The position numbers and the translations under genes are program-made. The notes beneath the pieces are model-generated. The model was not told the origin of the DNA. It worked only from the letters and a program-made list of their open reading frames with translations, and did no database searches. Below are positions 8,518-15,059 of a DNA stretch of 64,000 nucleotides, one piece after another (positions within the stretch are counted from its first letter, which is position 1; every line of letters starts with the position of its first letter). The DNA comes from Dokdonella immobilis (GTDB taxonomy: Bacteria > Pseudomonadota > Gammaproteobacteria > Xanthomonadales > Rhodanobacteraceae): positions 62,001-126,000 of the forward strand of contig NZ_FOVF01000004.1 in the NCBI RefSeq assembly GCF_900115085.1. The letters run 5' to 3'.

Positions 8518-8682
8518 GCCGGGATTCGGGATTCGGGATTGGGGATTCGAAACAGCGAGTGAGAGGGAATCTTGAAGGCAGACCGGGAGCATGCGGAGAA
8601 CGGGCTTCTATCGAATCCCGAATCCCGAATCCCGAATCCCGGCTTCAGCCCGAATCCCGAATCCCGAATCTCGAATCCCGGC
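8518..8682. repeat. GAATCCC / GGGATTC heptamer repeats in opposite orientation
   Basis: Between nrdR and glyA, copies of GGGATTC (8520-8549) face a longer run of GAATCCC units (8613-8680), separated by about 65 bp. The two arrays are complementary and could form a long hairpin. Such short tandem units are typical of intergenic DNA in Lysobacterales. The frames that cross them give IPNPESR-like peptides and are not genes. Confidence 0.9.
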
Positions 8683-8685
8683 CCC

Positions 8686-9939
8686 CTAGCCATACACCGG
8701 ATACGCCCTGCACTGCTCGGTGACCTTGTCACGCACGGCGCTGATGACGGTGTCGTCGTTCGGGGCGTCGAGGACGTCGGCGATCCAGCCGGCGAGATCG
8801 GCGCAGTCCTTTTCGCCATAGCCGCGCGTGGTCACGGCCGGCGTGCCGATGCGCAGGCCCGAGGTCACGAAGGGCGAGCGCGGATCGTTCGGCACGGCGT
8901 TCTTGTTGACCGTGATGTGGGCCTTGCCGAGCGCGGCTTCGGCATCCTTGCCGCTCGACTCGCGGCCGATCAGGTCGATCAGCATCAGGTGGTTCTCGGT
9001 GCCGCCCGAGACGATCTTGTAGCCGCGCGCCATCAGCGTCTTCGCCATGGCCTTGGCATTGGCCACGACCTGGGCCTGGTAGGCCTTGAACTCGGGTTGC
9101 AGGGCTTCGAGGAAGGCGACCGCCTTGGCCGCGATCACGTGCATCAGCGGGCCACCCTGGATGCCCGGGAAGACGATCGACTGCAGCTTCTTTTCGAGCT
9201 CCTCGCCGAGGCCCCTGGCGATGATGAATCCGCCGCGCGGGCCACGCAGGGTCTTGTGCGTGGTTGAGGCGACCACGTGCGCATGCGGCACCGGGCTCGG
9301 ATAGACACCGGCCGCGATCAGGCCGGCGACGTGGGCCATGTCGACGAAGAAGATCGCCCCGACCTTGTCGGCGATTGCGCGCATGCGCGCCCAGTCGACC
9401 ACCTGCGAATAGGCGCTGAAGCCGCCGACCAGCATCTTCGGCTTGTGCTCGACGGCCAGGCGCTCGACCTCGTCGTAGTCGATCAGGCCGTGTTCGTTGA
9501 CGCCATATTGCACGGCGTTGAACAGCTTGCCCGAGATGTTCGGCTTGGCGCCGTGGGTCAGGTGGCCGCCGTGGGCCAGGCTCATGCCGAGGATCGTGTC
9601 GCCCGGCTTGAGCAGGGCCAGGTAGACCGCCTGGTTGGCCTGCGAGCCCGAATGCGGCTGCACATTGGCGTAGTCGGCGTCGAACAGCTGCTTGAGGCGG
9701 TCGATGGCGAGGCGCTCGGCGATGTCGACGTATTCGCAACCGCCGTAATAGCGCTTGCCCGGGTAGCCCTCGGCGTATTTGTTGGTCATCACCGAACCCT
9801 GCGCTTCGAGCACGCGCGGACTGGCGTAGTTCTCCGAGGCGATCAGTTCGACGTGATCTTCCTGGCGGGTAGCTTCGGCCTGGATCGCTGCTGCCAGTTC
9901 AGGATCGAAACCCTCTATTCGCAAACCCTTGGAAAACAT
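8686..9939 (-). CDS. glyA: Serine hydroxymethyltransferase
   Basis: This PLP enzyme interconverts serine and glycine with tetrahydrofolate, the main source of one-carbon units. It has 417 residues, the usual bacterial length. Motifs are [19 protein letters not shown] near the N-terminus, [18 protein letters not shown], and the cofactor lysine in [13 protein letters not shown]. The ATG at 9939 ([12 protein letters not shown]) is preferred to a TTG six bases earlier because AAGGG lies seven bases upstream of the ATG. It is first in order before nrdR and the rib genes on the minus strand, though the heptamer repeats between them may separate transcripts. Confidence 0.96.
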   Translation of the reverse strand: MFSKGLRIEGFDPELAAAIQAEATRQEDHVELIASENYASPRVLEAQGSVMTNKYAEGYPGKRYYGGCEYVDIAERLAIDRLKQLFDADYANVQPHSGSQANQAVYLALLKPGDTILGMSLAHGGHLTHGAKPNISGKLFNAVQYGVNEHGLIDYDEVERLAVEHKPKMLVGGFSAYSQVVDWARMRAIADKVGAIFFVDMAHVAGLIAAGVYPSPVPHAHVVASTTHKTLRGPRGGFIIARGLGEELEKKLQSIVFPGIQGGPLMHVIAAKAVAFLEALQPEFKAYQAQVVANAKAMAKTLMARGYKIVSGGTENHLMLIDLIGRESSGKDAEAALGKAHITVNKNAVPNDPRSPFVTSGLRIGTPAVTTRGYGEKDCADLAGWIADVLDAPNDDTVISAVRDKVTEQCRAYPVYG

Positions 9940-10035
9940 CGACAAACCCTTGGCGGCCGTGGCGGGATGCGCATGTTACCGCGTTGCAGCAGGGATGTCG
10001 GAATCCGCGCCCCTGGGGCCAGATCCGGCGGGCGA

Positions 10036-10221
10036 AGGAGGGCCTGATCAGGCAGCAAAGGCGTCATGGCGTGCAGAAAACCGTCCACATCTGCACCGTG
10101 GCGAAGTGAGGGCTGCTCGCCTGGACGAGCCGCACAACGCATAGGGGGAGCGGTCTGGCCGCTACTTTTTAACGCCGAATCAATCGGTTAGGCGTCATCG
10201 CTTTTTGGCCAGATCCTGCCC
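10036..10221. repeat. Diverged, shortened copy of the three-stem inverted-repeat element
   Basis: This stretch aligns with the left part of the element at 12801-13087. It shares GAGGG-C-CTGA, AGCAAAG-CGTCATGGCG and TGGCGAAGTGA-GGCTG, then the linker AATCAATC-GTTNGGCG, then an end resembling the right terminus. The second internal hairpin of the longer copy is missing. The right end reaches the rimI stop codon (10221-10223). The terminal repeats are much less perfect than in the longer copy, so this is an old, decayed insertion. Confidence 0.7.
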
Positions 10222-10727
10222 TAGCGGCCCAGGGAAGGCGGCCAGGTCTCATGCCCGGGCGCCAGCAGTTCCATGGCCATGACGATGGCATCCTCGCGAC
10301 CGCGCGGCCCCGGGTAGTAGTTCGGGCGCTTGCCGATCTCGTTGAAGCCGGCGCTGTCGTAGAGGGCGATCGCGGTGGTGTTGGAGGGGCGGACCTCGAG
10401 GAACACCCGTTCGGCCCGATGCCAGCGGGCCAGGTCGAGCATTCTCGACAGGACACGGCGGCCATGGCCGCGGCCCTGCTCGGCCGGCGCGACGCACAGG
10501 TTGAGGATATGCGCCTCGCCGCCGGCCACCGAGAGCACGCCGTAGCCGATGATTTCGGCCGAACGCTCGAGCACCCAGCATTCGTAGCCGGCGGCCAGAC
10601 AGTCGCGAAAGATCCCGAAGGTCCACGGGAACGGATAGGCGGACAGTTCGATGCGCGAGATCGCTTCGAGGTCCTCGCGCCGCATGGCGCGAAAACTCGA
10701 GATCGGCTCCTGCAGGTTGGCAACCAC
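10221..10727 (-). CDS. rimI: Ribosomal-protein-alanine N-acetyltransferase RimI
   Basis: This GNAT-fold enzyme acetylates the N-terminal alanine of ribosomal protein S18. The 168 residues have the RimI pattern: SRIELSAYPFPWTFGIFRDC near residue 25, the acetyl-CoA loop in APAEQGRGHGRRVLSRML, and LEVRPSNTTAIALYDSAGF near the C-terminus. The start is probably GTG at 10727 (VANLQEPISSF). It follows the HolD-like gene by 12 bp, matching the holD-rimI neighbourhood of E. coli. Confidence 0.92.
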   Translation of the reverse strand: MVANLQEPISSFRAMRREDLEAISRIELSAYPFPWTFGIFRDCLAAGYECWVLERSAEIIGYGVLSVAGGEAHILNLCVAPAEQGRGHGRRVLSRMLDLARWHRAERVFLEVRPSNTTAIALYDSAGFNEIGKRPNYYPGPRGREDAIVMAMELLAPGHETWPPSLGR

Positions 10728-10739
10728 GGCCGCGTCCGC

Positions 10740-11225
10740 TCAGTCCGGGTGGCGGGCGCGTGGGAACTGCCGTGCGAGGCGCTTGATCTCGCCCCACAGA
10801 GCCTGCTTGGCTGCCGCCTCGCCCACCAGAGTCGGCGCGGCGCCGGCAACGACCCAGGCGATTTCATTCTGGCGCTGTGCAGGCAGGGCCGCGCCGAGGT
10901 CGCGGGCCAGGCGCTCGCCGAGCACGATCAGACCGCGCGCGTCGGCGATGGCACCGACATCGGCATGACTCGTCTGCACGGCCAGCCCGGCCAGCCGGCA
11001 GGCGCGCTGCAGATCGGCCAGGAAGCGTGTGGGGGCACTCTCGTGGCCGATGATCAGGATGTCGGTCGGGGCGTCCGCGCCCTGCCGTGAAGTGGCATCG
11101 GACAATGCCGGCGCTGGCGCAGGCGCAGTTGCATCGCTGGCCGGCTGCACGCGCGCAGCCGCGCGCGGCAGATAGACATCGACGCCGATCTCGGCGAGCA
11201 GGCGCAGGCCGTACTCATCGAGCAT
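10740..11225 (-). CDS. Putative DNA polymerase III psi subunit (HolD-like)
   Basis: HolD (psi) links the clamp loader to single-strand-binding protein through chi. Its sequence is poorly conserved, so this call rests on a pattern plus context. The N-terminus LRLLAEIGVDVYLPR resembles E. coli LQQLGITQWSLRRP, the C-terminus KQALWGEIKRLARQF resembles ARAALWQQICTYEHDF, and the gene sits directly before rimI as holD does in E. coli. An Ala/Pro-rich segment (about 25-45) separates the N-terminal peptide from the globular part (DILIIGHES). The ATG at 11225 overlaps the preceding lipoprotein gene by 11 bp. An unrelated lineage-specific protein remains possible. Confidence 0.6.
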   Translation of the reverse strand: MLDEYGLRLLAEIGVDVYLPRAAARVQPASDATAPAPAPALSDATSRQGADAPTDILIIGHESAPTRFLADLQRACRLAGLAVQTSHADVGAIADARGLIVLGERLARDLGAALPAQRQNEIAWVVAGAAPTLVGEAAAKQALWGEIKRLARQFPRARHPD

Positions 11226-11844
11226 GCTCGAGTTCCTGGCTCTTGATCAGGTCGGCGTGGAACTCGACGAAGATCTGGTCGACCGCCGCGAACATCGCTT
11301 CGGTGGCCGAGATCAGGCGCTTGTCGGCCGCCGGCACGTCGGCGTGGTAGATCTCGTTGGTGAGAGGAGTACCGTCGGGCCGGTCGGCGCGCAACCTCAG
11401 CACGACACTGGCGATGTGGCCGCCCTCGGGCGTCGGCACGCGCTCGAAGCGCAGGATCTCGCCGCTGATGCGCACCGCACCCTGGCTCGCGGCGAGCGCC
11501 TGGATCACCAGCGGTGCCATGTTGGCTTCGCGCAGTTCGATCTGCAGGCGGCGCTGCAAGAGGCGCGTCGGCGGATCGGTCCAGAGCTGGTAGTGGAACT
11601 GTCGCAGTTCCTCGGCAGCGGGATCGAGCGCGTAGATCAGGGCGCGGTCGGCATACAGGCCGTTGGCTTCGAACAGGCCGACCACGATCGGATCGACGAA
11701 CACGGGCTTTTCGCTGCGCGGAAGCTGCTGCGGCTTGCTCATGCGGAAGTAGGTGTGGTCGGGCACGCCCGGCACGTTGCCGCAACCGGCAAGGAAGAGT
11801 GCGGCCAGCAGCATCAGCAGGGCCATCGGTCCGGCAGGTCTCAT
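11215..11844 (-). CDS. ABC-type transport auxiliary lipoprotein (PqiC-like)
   Basis: This is an outer-membrane-facing lipoprotein that accompanies MCE-type lipid transporters. The signal sequence MRPAGPMALLMLLAALFLAGC ends in the lipobox LAGC with the lipidated cysteine at residue 21. The body (RLLQRRLQIELREANM, ISGEILRFERV) fits the ABC_trans_aux/PqiC fold of about 200 residues; total length here is 209. Its ATG overlaps the MCE gene stop as ATGA, so the two are translationally coupled. It occupies the place that MlaC holds in the classical operon. Confidence 0.8.
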   Translation of the reverse strand: MRPAGPMALLMLLAALFLAGCGNVPGVPDHTYFRMSKPQQLPRSEKPVFVDPIVVGLFEANGLYADRALIYALDPAAEELRQFHYQLWTDPPTRLLQRRLQIELREANMAPLVIQALAASQGAVRISGEILRFERVPTPEGGHIASVVLRLRADRPDGTPLTNEIYHADVPAADKRLISATEAMFAAVDQIFVEFHADLIKSQELEHAR

Positions 11845-12767
11845 GGCGCGTCTTCCTCCAGCTTGTCCGGTTCCGGCGAACGGATCAGTTGTCCGGGGTT
11901 GCGCCGGATCTCGCGACTGAACTCGTCGAGGTTGCGCGTCGCCGACTCGAGATGATGGGTGATCACGTCCATGCGGCTGGACAGGCTGGCCATGACCGTG
12001 GCGAGATCGGTGACCGCGCCGCGGATGTCGCCGCGATTCTCACGCGCCATGTCGGCCAGTTCGCCGACGGTATCGTCGAGGGTCTTGCGTGTTTCGCGCA
12101 GTTCCTTGCTGAGCCCCTCGACATTGCCGAGGATGCCGGCCACGGCCGCGCGGTTCTGCGGTTTGAGCAGGTCGTCGAGTGCATCCGAAGCGCCATTGAG
12201 CTTGCCGAGCAGGGTCTGCGCCTGGCCGAGGATCTCCGGCGCGCTGCTGTCCAGCGTGCCGGTGATCGAATCGACGCGCTGCGACAGCAGGGTGACCAGC
12301 GGCGTGATCTTGTCGCGGGTCAGGGTCGAAACCTGACCGGCCAGTTCACCGACCGCGGCGAACACGTCGGCGGTTTCCGCGCCCTTGATCTCGGCGCCGG
12401 GCGCGAGCACGGTCCGGCTGCTGCCTTCCTTGATGCCGACCGACATGTCGGCGAGCAGTCCGCTCGACTGCAGGCTGGCGACACTGTCGTCGGGGATGGT
12501 CCAGTCGCGGCGAACCGAAAGGGTGACCTGGTAGCGCGTGCCGCTGGTATTGCGCTGCGGCTCCACCTCGCTGACTTCGCCGATGCGGTAGCCCTCGTAG
12601 AACACCGGCGCGCCGTAGCGCAGCCCGGTCACGTTGCGGTAGTGCACGATGTAGTCGGTCGAAGCGCCGCTGCGGCCCGTTATCAGGGCCAAGCCGACCA
12701 GCAGCAGGACCAGCGCCACGGCAACGACGGCTCCAACCAGGACATAGTTGACGGTGTCGCGTTTCAC
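11841..12767 (-). CDS. mlaD: MlaD-family MCE protein
   Basis: This inner-membrane-anchored, periplasmic substrate-binding ring subunit belongs to an Mla-like phospholipid transporter. An N-terminal membrane helix spans about residues 8-30. The MCE domain (about 38-120) contains NVTGLRYGAPVFYEGYRIGEV. A long helical C-terminal region (about 135-290) follows, longer than in E. coli MlaD (183 residues) and closer to the MCE proteins paired with PqiC-type lipoproteins; total is 308 residues. The start is GTG at 12767 with GGGGAA nine bases upstream. A 287-bp repeat element separates it from mlaF, unlike the tight junctions elsewhere in the operon. Confidence 0.88.
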   Translation of the reverse strand: MKRDTVNYVLVGAVVAVALVLLLVGLALITGRSGASTDYIVHYRNVTGLRYGAPVFYEGYRIGEVSEVEPQRNTSGTRYQVTLSVRRDWTIPDDSVASLQSSGLLADMSVGIKEGSSRTVLAPGAEIKGAETADVFAAVGELAGQVSTLTRDKITPLVTLLSQRVDSITGTLDSSAPEILGQAQTLLGKLNGASDALDDLLKPQNRAAVAGILGNVEGLSKELRETRKTLDDTVGELADMARENRGDIRGAVTDLATVMASLSSRMDVITHHLESATRNLDEFSREIRRNPGQLIRSPEPDKLEEDAP

Positions 12768-12800
12768 GGTGCGCTTCCCCCCGAAGGTCGGTGCATTCTA

Positions 12801-13087
12801 GGGAGGGTCTGACCAAGTAGCAAAGCCGTCATGGCGTTCAGAAGGTTTTCCACATGTGCGGCGCGGCGAAGTGAAGGCTGGTTGCCTTGACGAGGCGCGC
12901 GGTGCATGTGGAGAGCCTTCTGGACGCCACCTTTTCAGCCTCCAATCAATCTGTTGGCGCGACGCCTGCCTGCGCGCAGATCTTTGTTGCGCCGCCTTGA
13001 AAGACGGCCAGTCCTTCTGCGTCGGCGCGTTGCGACCTGCACACAGGCAGACGTCGTGACGGCTTTGCTACTTGGTCAGACCCTCCC
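12801..13087. mobile_element. MITE-like element with 31-bp perfect terminal inverted repeats and two inner hairpins
   Basis: The ends 12801-12831 and 13057-13087 are perfect 31-bp inverted repeats beginning GGGAGGGTCTGACC. Directly inside the left end, 12832-12856 pairs with 12905-12929 (25 bp, three mismatches). Directly inside the right end, 12960-12979 pairs with 13037-13056 (20 bp, three mismatches). A 30-nt linker (12930-12959) joins the two hairpins, so the whole folds as a three-way junction. It has no coding capacity and no clear target-site duplication. It lies between mlaF and mlaD in an otherwise compact operon. A decayed copy is at 10036-10221. Confidence 0.85.
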
Positions 13088-13123
13088 TGGCGTCTGTTGG
13101 AAATCCGATGCGTTCGTGGCGTT

Positions 13124-13924
13124 TCATTCGGTTTCTCCGACCAGCCGCTGCAGGTATTCGTCTGCATCGACGTGGACCTCGCGCGGGCGCCGGTTGAGCA
13201 GGTCCTGGATGCGTTCGTTGTCGGCCGCGCGCACGTCCGCCGTGGTCCCCGTCATCAGCACGTTGCCCTGGTCGAGCACGGTGATCGTGTCGGCGATCTT
13301 GAACGCGCTGTCGAGTTCGTGGGTGACGACGACGATGGTCATGCGCAAGGCGTCGCGCAGGCGCAGGATCAGTTCGTCGAGCTCGGCCGAGACGACCGGA
13401 TCGAGGCCGGCCGACGGTTCGTCGAAGAAGAGCAGGCGCGGATCCATGACCACCGCACGCGCCAGCGCGGCGCGCTTGATCATGCCGCCCGAGAGCTGGC
13501 TCGGCATGAGGTCCTGGAAGCCGCCGAGATTGACCACCTCGAGCTTGAGCCGGCTCATGATGCGGATGGTCTGCTCGTCGAGGCTGGTGTGCTCGCGCAG
13601 CGGCAGGGCGACGTTGTCGCCGACCGTCATCGAGGTCAGCAGCGCGCCGCCCTGGAACGACACGCCGATGCGCTTGCGCACCTCGAGCTTTTCGCGATCG
13701 CTTGCCGTGGCCAGATCAGTGCCGAACAGCCGCACCGAGCCCGAGACCGGTCGGTTGAGGCCGAGCATGTGCCGCAGCAGGGTGCTCTTGCCCGAACCCG
13801 AGCCGCCCATGATCACGCGGATCTCGCCCGGATGGACGGTGAAGTCGACGCCATTGAGGATGCGCCGCTTGCCATACCAGGCTTCGAGCTTCTCGACTTC
13901 GATCAGGGGCGCAGGCGCAGTCAT
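13124..13924 (-). CDS. mlaF: Mla-type ABC transporter ATP-binding protein
   Basis: This ATPase drives the Mla-like lipid transporter. The 266 residues contain Walker A (GGSGSGKST, about residue 40), the signature LSGGMIKRAALARA, Walker B (RLLFFDEPSAGLDP) and a switch histidine in VVVTHELDS. The GGMIKR variant of the signature is typical of MlaF/Ttg2A rather than of importers. The ATG at 13924 overlaps the mlaE stop as ATGA. A larger open frame upstream is an out-of-frame shadow of mlaE. Confidence 0.94.
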   Translation of the reverse strand: MTAPAPLIEVEKLEAWYGKRRILNGVDFTVHPGEIRVIMGGSGSGKSTLLRHMLGLNRPVSGSVRLFGTDLATASDREKLEVRKRIGVSFQGGALLTSMTVGDNVALPLREHTSLDEQTIRIMSRLKLEVVNLGGFQDLMPSQLSGGMIKRAALARAVVMDPRLLFFDEPSAGLDPVVSAELDELILRLRDALRMTIVVVTHELDSAFKIADTITVLDQGNVLMTGTTADVRAADNERIQDLLNRRPREVHVDADEYLQRLVGETE

Positions 13925-14718
13925 CGGTTGAGGAAATAGGAAAAGATCATGTCGGCAACGATGATCCAGCAGATCGACAGGACCACCGCACGCGTCGTCG
14001 CGCGACCGACGCCCTCGGCGCCGCCGACCACCGAGAATCCCGTGCTGACCCCGATCAGGGTGATCAGCAGGGCGAATACGGCGCTCTTGGCGATGCCCTG
14101 GCCGAGATCGCCGGGATCGAGCAACGACATCGTCTGCAGCATGTAGGCGCTCGGCGTGATATCGAGCGCCGGCGCGCTGTACAGGGCCGCGCCGTAGATC
14201 GCCACGGCGTCGGCGAATACGGTCAACAGCGGCAGCATGATCAGCATCGCGATCAGGGCCGGCGCGACCAGGTAGCGGACCGGGTCGATGCCGATCACGG
14301 CCAGCGCATCGACTTCCTGGGAAACCGTCATCGAGCCGATGCGTGCGGCCAGCGCCGACCCGGAACGACCGGCGACGAGGATCGCGGTGATCAGGGCGCC
14401 GAACTCGCGCGTCACCGACTTGGCCACGGCAACGACGACTTGTGACTGCGCGCCGAACTCGCCGAGCGCGGAGACGAACTGGATGCCGAGCATGATGCCG
14501 ACCGTGAAGGCGAGCAGGCAGACGATCGGCAGGGCGTCGACGCCGATCTGGCGCATCTGCTCGAGCACCGCGCGCAGGCGCAGCGGCTGGCCGATGCGCC
14601 AGCCAACCATCGAAAGGTACAGCGATTCGACCAGCAACATGGCCGCATAGCCCATGCCGCTCAGGGCCCCAGCGGTGGCCCTGCCGAGCTTGCCAAGCGG
14701 TCGGGTCAGGGCTTCCAA
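13921..14718 (-). CDS. mlaE: Mla-type ABC transporter permease
   Basis: This inner-membrane permease of the lipid transporter has about five membrane segments in 265 residues. Motifs are IVCLLAFTVGIMLGIQF, REFGALITAILVAGRSGSA and the MlaE signature IGSMTVSQEVDALAVIGIDP, in which the acidic EVDAL stretch contacts the ATPase. The start is uncertain: a TTG at 14718 overlaps the STAS gene by 13 bp, and the next ATG would remove the N-terminal 21 residues, which look like a normal amphipathic MlaE start. It is coupled by ATGA to mlaF. Confidence 0.92.
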   Translation of the reverse strand: MEALTRPLGKLGRATAGALSGMGYAAMLLVESLYLSMVGWRIGQPLRLRAVLEQMRQIGVDALPIVCLLAFTVGIMLGIQFVSALGEFGAQSQVVVAVAKSVTREFGALITAILVAGRSGSALAARIGSMTVSQEVDALAVIGIDPVRYLVAPALIAMLIMLPLLTVFADAVAIYGAALYSAPALDITPSAYMLQTMSLLDPGDLGQGIAKSAVFALLITLIGVSTGFSVVGGAEGVGRATTRAVVLSICWIIVADMIFSYFLNR

Positions 14719-15059
14719 GCCGGTGCACCGGAAACGTTGGGAATGGCTTCGATGTCGGCGACGATCGGGAAGACGCGGTCGAGCCGGGCCAGCTCGAGCA
14801 CGGCGCGCACCGAATCGCTGACCGCGACCAGGGCAAAGCTGCTGCCCTTCGAGCGCGCATTCTGGAAGCCCTCGACGAGGGCCGCGATGCCGGACGAATC
14901 GATGTAGCTGACTTCGCTGAGGACCACGCCGACGCGCGTGCTCGTGCTCAACGCCTCGAGCACGGCCTGGCGGACCTGCTGCGACCAGGACAGGTCGACT
15001 TCGCCACGCAGCCGGATCAGCGTGCAGCCTTCGGCGGTTTCCTGTTCGATACCGTTCAT
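14706..15059 (-). CDS. STAS-domain protein (anti-anti-sigma / MlaB-like)
   Basis: This single 117-residue STAS domain holds LIRLRGEVDLSWSQQVR and the phosphoacceptor-type loop YIDSSGIAALVEGF, with Ser55 in the position phosphorylated in SpoIIAA/RsbV. Its place directly before mlaE is that of MlaB, the STAS protein that binds MlaF. But it is also coupled by ATGA to the phosphatase/kinase-like gene upstream, as RsbV-type antagonists are. It could serve either role or both. Confidence in the domain is high; the function is inference. Confidence 0.85.
   Translation of the reverse strand: MNGIEQETAEGCTLIRLRGEVDLSWSQQVRQAVLEALSTSTRVGVVLSEVSYIDSSGIAALVEGFQNARSKGSSFALVAVSDSVRAVLELARLDRVFPIVADIEAIPNVSGAPAWKP

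Noticed and set aside
8512-8592. N-terminal extension of NrdR
   Set aside because: It translates GAATCCC repeats (IPNPGSL), and NrdR always starts at its zinc ribbon.
12832-13056. CRISPR array or retron in the inverted-repeat element
   Set aside because: There are no regularly spaced direct repeats, no cas or reverse transcriptase gene, and the repeats are nested inverted ones.
13925-14860. Long N-terminal extension of the MlaF frame
   Set aside because: It is an out-of-frame shadow of mlaE, rich in Arg/Ala, and the ABC domain begins at 13924 with ATGA coupling.
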